Assembly: GCF_001435445.1 (NCBI RefSeq)
Contig: NZ_AZDH01000020.1
Location: forward strand, 1-64,000
Direction: 5' to 3'
Source of the DNA: Companilactobacillus kimchii DSM 13961 = JCM 10707
Lineage (GTDB): Bacteria; Bacillota; Bacilli; Lactobacillales; Lactobacillaceae
DNA length: 64,000 nucleotides
The position numbers were made by a program, and so were the translations under genes. Below are positions 1 to 9,085 of this stretch, piece after piece (the first letter of the stretch is position 1; every line of letters starts with the position of its first letter). A model generated the notes under the pieces. The model ran no database searches, had not been told where the DNA came from, and saw only the letters and a program-made list of their open reading frames with translations.

Positions 1-2288
1 GTATAAAAAAATCGTGTCCGTAGAATTAATCTACCAACACGATAAAGTTTAGAACCATTATTCAAAGTCCAATTGATGGTCCCCGTATATTTACCACTGG
101 AAACCGAATCACCATCTGAATGCAACAAGATTCCGGTACTCTTCGACCAATCTTTTGTCACATCAAAAGTACCAGTCTCCGAGTTTTCAATTTCTGAATT
201 ACTAATGAGTGTCGGCGATTCCAAATCAGCTACCTCACCCTGATCATCTCGATAAAACATTTCACCGTCAAAAGTTTCATTCTTGTCATTCACTAAAGAA
301 GTAGCGCTGGCTAATAGGGACCACGGTGAATCTTTAGCAATCACATTAACTTGCCAATCGCTATTCCGAATTACATCCCCGGAATAATATGATTGGATAT
401 TAGCAAATGAAAAATTACCATCGCCTAAATCAAGTTTCAACGATTGCGCATCAACTGTGACCTTAAAAGTCTTTGTCTCTGACTTATTGTTGTAGTGATC
501 ATTGGCCGAGATCGTTATTGTATGTGTACCTGGGCCTAGAATCTCTTGTTCAGGTAAATCATTTCCAGCATCAGAACTACCGTAAAATGGAATTGAAAAA
601 TCAATCTTCTTACTATCATCAGTAGCCGTAACCGCCATTTGACTCAAGCTTTTGCCATCGACTGTCACGTTTAGAAGGGCTCCTTCACTCTCAAAGGCAC
701 TACCATCGGCATAAGTAAGTGACCCTTTCAAATTAGTGCTAGTAATAGTTGAAATCTCAGTCGATGACAAACTAGCATCCAAATTGAGAGTTTTAATTTT
801 AGGATTACGAATAACAAAATCAGTCGCCATCGCATCACCAATATATGTATCACTGGCAAAATGAGCATGACTAGATGGTACCTTCGTATTATCAGCAACC
901 GTTGTCGGTGTCGTACCAGTTAAAGTAAGTGTTGCCTGATTATTAGTTGTATTCAACACATTCGTAACCAAACTGATTGTGTGGGTCAAAACTCCGGTCT
1001 TATTAGCTGTGTCAATTTCTGAATTAGAAATATTTTCCGTATTGCCATTAGCAAATTTAATTGAAGCCCCATAATTTAAAGTAACGTTTTTGGGCACATC
1101 AATCGTCGTTTTGATTTTACCAACGTCTTCTTGTCCACCATTATATTTCAAATCATATTGTAGCTTCAGATTATCTCCTGCATTGATTTCATTATAATTA
1201 GAAGTCAATTCACGATCATTTTGAGTAGTATCAAAAATTTTAGCACCAACTGAAACATCAGCCAACGAAGATAATTGTTCATAAATCAACTGAGATTCAC
1301 TTGCTACCGTATTACCAGCACCAACAAAACCCCAAGTAACCTTTTTATCACTGCCTAAATTAAATTTACTCAAGTCGATTTCAACCGTTTTATCTGCCTC
1401 GACTGGATTTGTAGCAGAATCTACTCCAGTATTAGTGTTCGGTGTACCATCAATATTCTTATCATTGAATTTATAAGTAACATTAGCTGTCTTACCATCA
1501 TTATTCGGATTATACAGAATTGAAACATGATGCCAACCGCTATTTGTACCAATCGTCCGATAGATTGGTGACTGATGGATCAATGAATAAGCCCCATTAC
1601 TCAAAGGTAAATAAGATTGTTCATCATCCGGATATCCTGAAGCAATATGAATTTTGTCACTGCCTAATTGAGTGCTATCCAGACTCGAATCTTTGTCAAA
1701 GGCATTATTCACCGTCCCACTAGTATTAGGATAATTATCAAATTCTAGTGCCCAACTATTTTGAATAGCGTTCGCCAAATGGGATGTGTTCTGATCCGCT
1801 GCCCAAACACCTAATGTTTCCATCGGTGCCGTCGCATTGCCATTCAAAGTTGACAAGGCATTAGTGCCATTAGGATCGTTTTGCATAACGAATGCTAATC
1901 CACCACCACTAGCAGTGTCTACAGGAATTTTTATCCAGAATGAAAAATAAGCATTCTTAGTGACATCCATCTTATTATTCTCATTTGACCATAAAATCCC
2001 ATTATTATTTTTACTACTCCAAAAAGTCATGTAAACCGTATTACTCAAAGTATTATTAACAACAGCGGCTGCATTCGTTCCACCATTGATCAAACTGGAT
2101 GGTTTAGTAAAAATACCATCCTTTGCCGGTCTACCTATGATAGAACCGTTCGGTGTATATCCCAAGACATCATCATTACTTAGCCCAGTTGGCGTATCAT
2201 CAGCTTTAACTGTCACTCCACTAACAAAAACGACCGCAACATTAATAAGAAGGAATAGAAAACCTCGCCAAAGATATTTAGTCTTCAA
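1..2288 (-). CDS. Partial: L-type lectin-like surface protein with WxL domain
   Basis: The reading frame starts at a TTG (2288) eight bases after an AAAGAGGG ribosome site and runs 762 codons off the left edge, so the stop is not seen. A signal peptide of about 28 residues (ending near VKADD) is followed by an L-type lectin-like domain (NSWALEFDNY and GWHHVSILYNP blocks). Ig-like repeats follow, then a WxL domain with paired motifs WQV/WSL and a terminal INWTLN. WxL domains bind the cell wall non-covalently, so this is a secreted glycan-binding surface protein. It is a paralogue of the 1060-residue protein at 13.7 kb. That protein stops right after its last W-x-L motif, whereas this frame continues into a terminator-like hairpin, so the natural stop may have been lost. 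Confidence 0.8.
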   Translation of the reverse strand, partial: MKTKYLWRGFLFLLINVAVVFVSGVTVKADDTPTGLSNDDVLGYTPNGSIIGRPAKDGIFTKPSSLINGGTNAAAVVNNTLSNTVYMTFWSSKNNNGILWSNENNKMDVTKNAYFSFWIKIPVDTASGGGLAFVMQNDPNGTNALSTLNGNATAPMETLGVWAADQNTSHLANAIQNSWALEFDNYPNTSGTVNNAFDKDSSLDSTQLGSDKIHIASGYPDDEQSYLPLSNGAYSLIHQSPIYRTIGTNSGWHHVSILYNPNNDGKTANVTYKFNDKNIDGTPNTNTGVDSATNPVEADKTVEIDLSKFNLGSDKKVTWGFVGAGNTVASESQLIYEQLSSLADVSVGAKIFDTTQNDRELTSNYNEINAGDNLKLQYDLKYNGGQEDVGKIKTTIDVPKNVTLNYGASIKFANGNTENISNSEIDTANKTGVLTHTISLVTNVLNTTNNQATLTLTGTTPTTVADNTKVPSSHAHFASDTYIGDAMATDFVIRNPKIKTLNLDASLSSTEISTITSTNLKGSLTYADGSAFESEGALLNVTVDGKSLSQMAVTATDDSKKIDFSIPFYGSSDAGNDLPEQEILGPGTHTITISANDHYNNKSETKTFKVTVDAQSLKLDLGDGNFSFANIQSYYSGDVIRNSDWQVNVIAKDSPWSLLASATSLVNDKNETFDGEMFYRDDQGEVADLESPTLISNSEIENSETGTFDVTKDWSKSTGILLHSDGDSVSSGKYTGTINWTLNNGSKLYRVGRLILRTRFFY
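5..41 (-). terminator. Terminator-like hairpin inside the end of the lectin frame
   Basis: Arms CGTGTCCGTAG (13-23) and CTACCAACACG (31-41) pair with two mismatches and are followed on the minus strand by a run of seven T. It is placed like the terminator of the lectin gene, but the reading frame passes through it. Confidence 0.6.
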
Positions 2289-2370
2289 ATTAAACACCCT
2301 CTTTCAAACCACTTGTAAACCTTATTATATTCTCAATAAGAAAATATCTCTACTTCATAAAAAAAATAAT

Positions 2371-2406
2371 AAAAAAATACTTCAAGCACTATTCACTTGA
2401 AGTATT
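2371..2406 (-). terminator. Rho-independent terminator of the BspA-like gene
   Basis: A perfect 11-bp stem (AATACTTCAAG, 2376-2386, with CTTGAAGTATT, 2396-2406) is followed on the minus strand by seven T. Confidence 0.9.
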
Positions 2407-2456
2407 AATAGTTATTTCTTATGACGAGAGAATTTTTGTAATCTTAAATTTTAGTT

Positions 2457-4040
2457 TTATTTATTAATCGTCCAGTAATTCGACTTATCAAAAACTCCTT
2501 GTTGAACGAGTTTATTATATTTTGCTCGTACAGACACAAATGAATCTAGTTGTTTATTAATACCATCTATATCATTATCATTACTATATTCATATGGAAC
2601 TGAATCTTTGGATAAATCCTCTTTCAATTGATCTACATTTAATCCCAGCTCTTGAGCCTTAGCGTTATTTACTTGTAATGAACCAATTGACTCATGTGCT
2701 TTTGCCAGTGAATCATGCATTACTTTAATGAGTTCATTATAATTATTGGAATTGTATGCATAATCCAAAGCACCATATATTGATCTACCATTGAACTCAT
2801 CTTTATACTTCAGTGAATTACCAGGTTCAGAATTGAACATACCAGCAGAATAACTAATTGCTAACTTTACATCATTATAAAGGTCTTTTATATCAGACAC
2901 ATCTTTACTCTTTTTTGCCCATACATAAGTTCCTGCCCTATCTGGTGTGTAGTTTGTTAAAAGATCGTCTGAGGTGTAAGTACTTCCGTTATTTATATTA
3001 TCTCCATTTATATCCTTGACATTTCTCCACTTTCCTAAATAATCACCTGATTCCTTAACAGCAGGCAAACCTGTATTTGATCTAAATTTATTCTTTGATC
3101 CAAGAACCAAAGTATTTAATCTAGAGTCATCTTCAAACATTCCCTCCGTTTTACTTACATTAGACATATCAAAACTACTTAAATCTAAATTAGTTAAGCT
3201 AAAATTCCACATAAACATATGAGACATATCAGTTACTTTTGATGTATTAAAATGACTCACATCTAATTCATTTAAATCATTCAGACGGCCAAACATATCG
3301 GACATATCAGTTACTTTTGATGTGTCAAAATGGCTTACATCCAAATCGGTTAACCTAAACATAGCATAAAACATATCAGACATATCAGTTACTTTTGATG
3401 TATTAAAATGACTCACATCTAGATTTTTTAGTACAAATGTATCAAAAAACATTCCACCCATGTTAGTAACATTCGATGTGTCAAAATGACTCACATCCAC
3501 ATACCTAAGTAACCTGTCATCAGTAAACATATCATCCATTCTATTGACTTTAGAAGTATCGAAATGGCTTACATCCAAATTAGTTATACTAGGCATATTA
3601 AAGAACATATCACTCATATTAGTTACATTTGATGTATCAAGATTACTCATACCGTTCATAGAGGTGAGACCTGTTAAAGCACTAAATAAATTTTGACAAT
3701 TAGCAGGTAAGATTAATTTCCCTGTGAAATTAATCTTCTGTAATCCAAAATTGGGTCTATTCCTATTCCATGGCGCATCAGATGCTTCACCTGCTTGGCC
3801 TCCACTTACAGTTATTTCGCTAGCATTTTGATCCCAGCTCCAGGTAGCTGTTCCCCAAGTACCCGTTTTGATATTGCTGTTGGTCTGCACCTGATTGTTG
3901 GTATTTACCACACTGCTATCACTAACTGTATCCGCATGTACTGTAGATACATTATTAAGAGTGGTTGCTGCTGACATTATTGCTGTTGAAACGGCAGCGA
4001 CTATTAAAATACGTCCCAATTTGAACCTATAACTTTTCAA
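2457..4040 (-). CDS. BspA-like (DUF285) repeat surface protein
   Basis: This 527-residue secreted protein starts with TTG seven bases after AGGAGGG. A signal peptide (hydrophobic stretch, residues 10-36, ending STVHA) precedes about seven repeats of roughly 26 residues with the pattern LDVSHFDTSKVTDMSDMF. These are the DUF285 / BspA-like leucine-rich repeats of many lactobacillal adhesins. The last 150 residues form an alpha-rich, charged domain I do not recognise. No LPXTG motif, WxL motif or C-terminal membrane helix is visible, so its attachment to the cell is unclear. It lies downstream of three WxL-interacting proteins but has its own terminators on both sides, which points to its own promoter. 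The fold assignment is firm; an adhesion role is inference. Confidence 0.85.
   Translation of the reverse strand: MKSYRFKLGRILIVAAVSTAIMSAATTLNNVSTVHADTVSDSSVVNTNNQVQTNSNIKTGTWGTATWSWDQNASEITVSGGQAGEASDAPWNRNRPNFGLQKINFTGKLILPANCQNLFSALTGLTSMNGMSNLDTSNVTNMSDMFFNMPSITNLDVSHFDTSKVNRMDDMFTDDRLLRYVDVSHFDTSNVTNMGGMFFDTFVLKNLDVSHFNTSKVTDMSDMFYAMFRLTDLDVSHFDTSKVTDMSDMFGRLNDLNELDVSHFNTSKVTDMSHMFMWNFSLTNLDLSSFDMSNVSKTEGMFEDDSRLNTLVLGSKNKFRSNTGLPAVKESGDYLGKWRNVKDINGDNINNGSTYTSDDLLTNYTPDRAGTYVWAKKSKDVSDIKDLYNDVKLAISYSAGMFNSEPGNSLKYKDEFNGRSIYGALDYAYNSNNYNELIKVMHDSLAKAHESIGSLQVNNAKAQELGLNVDQLKEDLSKDSVPYEYSNDNDIDGINKQLDSFVSVRAKYNKLVQQGVFDKSNYWTINK
3170..3660 (-). repeat. 78-bp coding direct repeats of the BspA-like gene
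   Basis: Tandem, nearly identical blocks (for example GATGTATTAAAATGACTCAC on the plus strand) encode the 26-residue surface repeats. The high nucleotide identity makes copy-number change by recombination likely. Confidence 0.75.
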
Positions 4041-4110
4041 TATTAATCCCTCCTAAAACATATCGTGATCCCGTAATCGGTTCCATTCTAACACTCAGAT
4101 ATTTAATCGC

Positions 4111-4147
4111 AAAAAAAGCCCTCCACCTGACCAAACAGATAGAGAGC
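4111..4147 (-). terminator. Terminator after the third DUF916 gene
   Basis: A 12-bp stem with G-U pairs (GCTCTCTATCTG / CAGGTGGAGGGC on the minus strand) has a 6-base loop and is followed by seven T. Confidence 0.85.
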
Positions 4148-4161
4148 TAGAACATATTTTA

Positions 4162-5274
4162 CTATTTCTTATAACGTGAAGACCTTGTATTACCGGATCT
4201 AGTAGCCTTATTAGGATCATTCTTTGGTTTTCCACCGAATCTCAATCCACTACGACCTTTAGGTCCTTTACCGTTCTTGTTACGTTGTGAGTAGTACAAG
4301 TACATCCAAACGACAATTATGATTAAAACAATAATTCCAATGATAATACCAATCCACTGTTTATTATTACTCTTCTGCTTAGGACTGATAGCTTCTTTAA
4401 CACTATCGACTTCTTTTTGTTGAACCGATATATTTTTATCAAATGATTGTGAGAAACCAGAATCATTTTTCAAAGTAATATGTGCTTTGTAAGTTCCTGA
4501 TGTCAATTTACTAATCGGAATAAAGTAATTGAATTGTGAATTAGGCGCAATTTGCAAATTGTCAGCGTTGTATTTAATCGTCTTACCATTATGCTTGATA
4601 CGAGCAGTCAATTTAACTTTATTAATGTTAATTGGAGCTGTGTTATCTAACATGTAAGAAATACCAGTTGACCCCGCTACAGCTCTTGGTGCAGCTGAAG
4701 TTAAATGCATACTAGGCATTACTCCGTCATCTTTTGAACGTAAAACGACACCCTTAACGTAACGCACTTGATTCTTAATATTGATATTTTTTGACTTAGT
4801 AGGACTGACTGAAGCTGTAGTAGTAACACCACCAAGAATAATTCCAGCGTATTCCGAATCCGGCGACTTAACTTTGAATTCAACTGTCTTATTCTCACCA
4901 GTATCCAACTTTACAACTTGCTTTCTCGAACCATCAACCAATGACGTCAATGAAGGAAGTTTTGATTTGTACAATTTAGCATTATATTTGTCATAGCCAA
5001 TCACACCCGAATCAGCTGTATAAGCATTATTGATTTCGGCAGTGACTGTAATTGGTTTCGTACCAGTATTCGCAATTAAAACTTTTAAGGTTTGTTCCTT
5101 CTTAGGAGTTATCTTCAAATCAAAATATGACTCGTTCTTGTCAATCTGATTGTCAGGTAAAATTGCTTGAATCGCATAAGATTTGTCTGGTGCAGCCTTC
5201 ACCGTTGTCGCTGGTAAAAAGGCAATCAATAACATCAACAATGTTGAGAAAAATAATATTATTCGTTTTTTCAT
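4162..5274 (-). CDS. WxL-interacting protein, DUF916-DUF3324 (CscA-like)
   Basis: The 370-residue protein has a signal peptide (residues 1-28, ending TVKAA), a DUF916 domain (about 30-170), a DUF3324 domain (about 170-300) and one membrane helix (about 307-328) with a basic tail. This is the WxL-interacting protein family, which is thought to bind peptidoglycan and hold WxL proteins at the cell surface. AGGAG lies eight bases before the ATG and within the last codons of the upstream paralogue, which ends only four bases away, so the two are co-transcribed and probably translationally coupled. It is one of three paralogues in this locus. Confidence 0.88.
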   Translation of the reverse strand: MKKRIILFFSTLLMLLIAFLPATTVKAAPDKSYAIQAILPDNQIDKNESYFDLKITPKKEQTLKVLIANTGTKPITVTAEINNAYTADSGVIGYDKYNAKLYKSKLPSLTSLVDGSRKQVVKLDTGENKTVEFKVKSPDSEYAGIILGGVTTTASVSPTKSKNINIKNQVRYVKGVVLRSKDDGVMPSMHLTSAAPRAVAGSTGISYMLDNTAPININKVKLTARIKHNGKTIKYNADNLQIAPNSQFNYFIPISKLTSGTYKAHITLKNDSGFSQSFDKNISVQQKEVDSVKEAISPKQKSNNKQWIGIIIGIIVLIIIVVWMYLYYSQRNKNGKGPKGRSGLRFGGKPKNDPNKATRSGNTRSSRYKK

Positions 5275-5278
5275 ATTT

Positions 5279-6265
5279 TTAACTCCTACCTGAATACCAA
5301 ATAGCCCAAAAAATAAGGAAAATCAATGATACTAAGACACAGACAATCAGAATATAAGTTGTAGTCTTGTTATAGATCAAACCTTTACAACGTTTATTAA
5401 TATCATTTGCCTGATCTTGCGTAATTTTATACGTCTTATGGAAAGTCCACGTGGCTTTTCCACTCCGGGCCGCACCCTTAACAACGTAAGTTCCAGCTTC
5501 GATTGGTGTAGTATTTTGATCAAAATCTACTGGAATACGCGAATTAGGAGCGACTTTAGGATAAGTTAAATCTGCGACCATTTCTTTGGGTCCAAGATTA
5601 AATCTATCTAGCCAACTTTTACGCTTTACAGTCATATGAATAATAACATTTTTCATCATTCCTGGTTCTTTATTTTGAAGATTTACTATCATATGAGGTT
5701 TTTTATCAATAACATCTAGGCCCAAATTACGGAGACTCAAGATTCCCCCGACCGGTTTATTATCATCAGTTATCCATACTGGAACATTAGCATTTCCTGA
5801 AGAATTTCCACTAATATCATATACGTTAAATCCACCCAGAATCAAACCATTAATTTTACCCTTAGGTAGTTTAACTTTAAAAGTCAAATCCTTCGTGCTA
5901 TTTGGTTTGATAGTTATTGTCTGTGGCTTGGTCATATCGGAAAAAGAATACTGTAGTCCATATTGACCAGCTCTAACTACATTTTTATAGACTATTTTCC
6001 CATCCATCGAAGTTGTAGCATTGGTAGGTTGGATTCTCAATCTCAACCTTTTAATACCAAAGTTACCAATAGATATACGCAATGTTCTTTCAGAATTTGC
6101 TTTACCCACAATTTGGAAACGATCAGTAACACCACTCGAATCGTCTTCAATTAATGGAGTTACCGTGATGCCATCAATATCAGCCTTAGCTGTTTCCTGA
6201 TCAAAAACAACAAAACTCATTAAACACAGTATAAATGACAGAACAAACATAACTTTTTTATTCAT
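5279..6265 (-). CDS. WxL-interacting protein, DUF916-DUF3324 (CscA-like)
   Basis: This is the second paralogue of the surface locus: signal peptide, DUF916, DUF3324, and a C-terminal helix (last 25 residues) with almost no cytoplasmic tail, unlike its two neighbours with long basic tails. Two ATGs are possible. I chose 6265 because GAGG is seven bases upstream of it but abuts the ATG at 6271. It forms a tight pair with the downstream paralogue (four-base gap) and is separated from the upstream one by a terminator. The family is known from WxL clusters; the separate role of each paralogue is not evident. Confidence 0.86.
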   Translation of the reverse strand: MNKKVMFVLSFILCLMSFVVFDQETAKADIDGITVTPLIEDDSSGVTDRFQIVGKANSERTLRISIGNFGIKRLRLRIQPTNATTSMDGKIVYKNVVRAGQYGLQYSFSDMTKPQTITIKPNSTKDLTFKVKLPKGKINGLILGGFNVYDISGNSSGNANVPVWITDDNKPVGGILSLRNLGLDVIDKKPHMIVNLQNKEPGMMKNVIIHMTVKRKSWLDRFNLGPKEMVADLTYPKVAPNSRIPVDFDQNTTPIEAGTYVVKGAARSGKATWTFHKTYKITQDQANDINKRCKGLIYNKTTTYILIVCVLVSLIFLIFWAIWYSGRS

Positions 6266-6301
6266 AAACATACCTCTATACTCTATAACATCAATGATAC
6301 T

Positions 6302-6330
6302 AAAAAAGCCGCTCCAAGTCTTGGAACAGC
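6302..6330 (-). terminator. Terminator after the first DUF916 gene
   Basis: On the minus strand GCTGTTCCAA pairs with TTGGAGCGGC around a GAC loop and six T follow. It splits the surface locus into separate transcription units. Confidence 0.85.
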
Positions 6331-6355
6331 TTAATTTATTTTTTTATTATAAATA

Positions 6356-7441
6356 TTAACGACGACGTCTTCTTGAGGTATTGTTTGAATTATTATCTTT
6401 ATTATTATTTCTTCTATCTAAGTAGATACCCAAACCAAGAATAATTGCTAATGCTAAAATACCAAGAAGAACATATAGCCATAAGTAATTAGGCTTTTGC
6501 CCAGCTAGCTTATTATATTTAGCAGCTTGATCGTTGGTAATTGAGAAGTCCTTATTCAAGACCCAACTCTTAAGACCACCGGCTGTTTTGTAAGTAACTT
6601 TCAAATGATATTCACCAGATTGAAAGCTTCTCTTACCCCATGAAATCCCTAAATTATAATTGGTTGTTGGAGCAATATCTTGAGCTTCATAATTCTGTTT
6701 AATTTTGAAACTTTTGTCACCTTTTTTAGTAACAACAGCAGTTGCACTCAAAGCACCTGCATAACCATTTGTTGAATTATGGACATTGGCATTCACACCT
6801 TGATGACTTCCACTTGAAGTAAGTACTAAAGCCGGTCTAACCGTTCGAACAGAATATTTAGGGGCTTCATTCTCTGCACCCTTTTGTTTTATCTGAATTG
6901 GAATTGAATAACTAAACTTATTCTTGATTAACGTACCATTGCTTGAAACAGTTCCCTTTGCTTTTTCCTTATATGGTGATACTGTTACACCACCCATTAT
7001 CGTTCCATTATACTTTGACTTAGGGACTGTAACTTTAAAGGTCAAAGTTGCCGTTTTATTGCCTGGAACTTTGAAAACGGCATCCTTTGGAGTTGCATAA
7101 TTTCTAAGTGGGTACTTCAATGAAGGATCAGTAACTTTTGTTTTATCAAAAGCTAACGTTCCTTTGTCATTTGTATAGGCTGTAACAACTTGAAATTTAA
7201 ATTGACGAGTGTCACTAGACTTATTTACTACTAACAACTGAAGATCAACAGTTTGCCCAGGATCACCGGTTACGTAATAATTTCCACCATCTATATTCAA
7301 ATTATCACTGTTTTGACCACCAACTTTTAAAGCATAGTCACCGGAAGTAGCGGCATTGACCACATTGCCACCAATCCCAAAAGTAAGCAGAGCAAAAATA
7401 AACGACAACACTAATAATAAACTCGTTTTTCTTTTTCCCAT
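6356..7441 (-). CDS. WxL-interacting protein, DUF916-DUF3324 (CscA-like)
   Basis: The first of the three DUF916-DUF3324 paralogues encodes about 361 residues: signal peptide (to NVVNA), DUF916, DUF3324, a membrane helix (about residues 320-342) and a tail rich in N, K and R ending in RRRRR. Two adjacent ATGs follow GGAGG; the second (7441) has the better spacing of six bases, the first is 7444. It lies directly downstream of the WxL protein gene, the usual order in csc-type clusters, but a terminator stands between them. Confidence 0.87.
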   Translation of the reverse strand: MGKRKTSLLLVLSFIFALLTFGIGGNVVNAATSGDYALKVGGQNSDNLNIDGGNYYVTGDPGQTVDLQLLVVNKSSDTRQFKFQVVTAYTNDKGTLAFDKTKVTDPSLKYPLRNYATPKDAVFKVPGNKTATLTFKVTVPKSKYNGTIMGGVTVSPYKEKAKGTVSSNGTLIKNKFSYSIPIQIKQKGAENEAPKYSVRTVRPALVLTSSGSHQGVNANVHNSTNGYAGALSATAVVTKKGDKSFKIKQNYEAQDIAPTTNYNLGISWGKRSFQSGEYHLKVTYKTAGGLKSWVLNKDFSITNDQAAKYNKLAGQKPNYLWLYVLLGILALAIILGLGIYLDRRNNNKDNNSNNTSRRRRR

Positions 7442-7485
7442 CATAATCCTCCGATAATACTTTTCTGATAACAGTTACATTATAA

Positions 7486-7515
7486 AATAAAAACCACTAC
7501 TAATGTAGTAGTGGT
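7486..7515 (-). terminator. Terminator after the WxL gene
   Basis: A perfect 10-bp stem (ACCACTACTA / TAGTAGTGGT) with a 3-base loop is followed by TTTTTATTTTAT on the minus strand. Confidence 0.9.
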
Positions 7516-7555
7516 CTTAATTTATAATGTATTATTTATAAAATTAAAGTTCTGC

Positions 7556-8374
7556 TTAAGGTTCTACTGTAGGTGTAGCTGTCAATGTCCAAGTAATCTT
7601 AGCATTATATGACTTAACACTTGGTGTTGTTCCACTAATTTGTGAACCCTTTGATAGATCCAATGAAACATTGTCATCCTTTGGAGCATATGATGCATTA
7701 ATAACACCAGTCTTATATGTATCCTTTGCTAGGGTTGCAATTGTTCCTGGATCACCAACAGCATCAGCATCTTTACCTGAAATTGAGATTGCATCTGTAT
7801 TCAAAGCATCATTTGCAGCTGATCCTGTATTAGCAGTTGTAATATTAGCACCATCGCCATCAAGTAAAGCTGTCTTACCTAAGTTCAATGTAAATGGTTG
7901 AACTGCAGCTGACTTATCGGTTGATGAGAATCCTGTAATACCTGCTGTTAATTTGAAACCAGCAGCTGACTTACGTGAATCAATAATTTGAACAGCACTG
8001 TTATTGTTTGATTCTGATTCTTGATTAGAATACTTGTTTTCTTGTAGATTTACTTTTGAGCCAATTGCAGCTGTACCGAATCCAAAGTCAGGAACTTCAT
8101 TCAGCATTAGGACACCATCGGCAACCTTAACGTTAGCATTTGAATTCATTGTTGCTTCACTAGTAGTTGTTGTTTTGCCACCATCTTCATAAGCAATTGC
8201 CAAACCACCATGTTTAGCAGCATCATCTGCTGTTGCCAAACCTGTAACATTACCGTTATCGTCAACACTACCAGTTGTTGTTGCAGCTTGTGCTGTCAAT
8301 GCTGGTGCGATTGCTCCTAAAACGATTCCTGCTGTTGCTAATGATCCTGCTAAAACACTCTTAGATAATTTCAT
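7556..8374 (-). CDS. WxL domain cell-surface protein
   Basis: The start is the ATG at 8374, preceded by GGGAGGA; the frame is open further upstream but has no ribosome site there. The 272-residue product has a signal peptide (MKLSKSVLAG... to ALTAQA) and a WxL domain. It ends in ITWTLTATP, the second WxL motif. The first motif, in the SAAGFKLTAG region, carries F instead of W, which is unusual. WxL proteins attach to peptidoglycan non-covalently and work with DUF916-DUF3324 proteins, three of which follow. This appears to be the only small stand-alone WxL protein in the window. Confidence 0.88.
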   Translation of the reverse strand: MKLSKSVLAGSLATAGIVLGAIAPALTAQAATTTGSVDDNGNVTGLATADDAAKHGGLAIAYEDGGKTTTTSEATMNSNANVKVADGVLMLNEVPDFGFGTAAIGSKVNLQENKYSNQESESNNNSAVQIIDSRKSAAGFKLTAGITGFSSTDKSAAVQPFTLNLGKTALLDGDGANITTANTGSAANDALNTDAISISGKDADAVGDPGTIATLAKDTYKTGVINASYAPKDDNVSLDLSKGSQISGTTPSVKSYNAKITWTLTATPTVEP

Positions 8375-8499
8375 GATATATCCTCCCTGATATAGAAAAT
8401 TATTTTTTTGTTTTTGTCTTTCTTGATTACAATTAGATAATACCAAATTTTACGAACCGTACATCTCATAATTTGTAAAAGATATTTATCGGAATTGAA

Positions 8500-8973
8500 T
8501 CATTTTGAAGCTCTTAAATCAGTTGAAACCATTAAGCTTTTGCGGAGCTTATAACCGTAAAAAGCGAATAGACCAATCAAAATCGTAAAGCCGGTGATGA
8601 TCAATCCGGTATCACTTGCATCGCCTGTCTGCGGATAAGTTGACATATTGTTAACGTTAACTGAGGGAGTGTATCCAGATTCAGTCATCTTTGACTGAGT
8701 CCCTGTACTTGTCCCTGTATTATCGCTACTCAATACCACATTAGCATTTGTACCACCGCCGCCATCTACGCCAGATGACTCTGACTTGCTAGCGACGACC
8801 GCCATCGGTGCTGATCTGTCAACGCCACCTCCTGTTGTACTGTTAGATTCAGCTATTACACGAGTAAAACCAAATCCTCCAATTACGCCCAACAATATAA
8901 CGGCAATCGCGAAGAAACCGACTATTCGCTTTTTGACTGTGAGACTTTTTCTAGTTCTCGTTCTTTTTTTCAT
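8500..8973 (-). CDS. Small sortase-anchored protein (CscD-like)
   Basis: The start is the ATG at 8973 (GAGAGG seven bases upstream) rather than the ATGs further out. The product has about 157 residues: a basic N-terminus, a hydrophobic export segment (about 15-38), a low-complexity Gly/Ser/Asn middle, and a C-terminal sorting signal YPQTGD followed by a hydrophobic helix and a basic tail. Small LPXTG proteins open many csc/WxL clusters, and this gene is first in the locus. The motif has Y where sortase substrates normally have L. The class is fairly sure; the anchoring reaction is inference. Confidence 0.75.
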   Translation of the reverse strand: MKKRTRTRKSLTVKKRIVGFFAIAVILLGVIGGFGFTRVIAESNSTTGGGVDRSAPMAVVASKSESSGVDGGGGTNANVVLSSDNTGTSTGTQSKMTESGYTPSVNVNNMSTYPQTGDASDTGLIITGFTILIGLFAFYGYKLRKSLMVSTDLRASK

Positions 8974-9085
8974 ATAAAAACCTCTCATCAAAAGTCAGTC
9001 TATTTTCTCCTTACAAGTAGTATAGTACCATCCGTATACCATTCACTTGCTCCGAAATAATTAAGAATTTCTTACAAAAAGTGAA

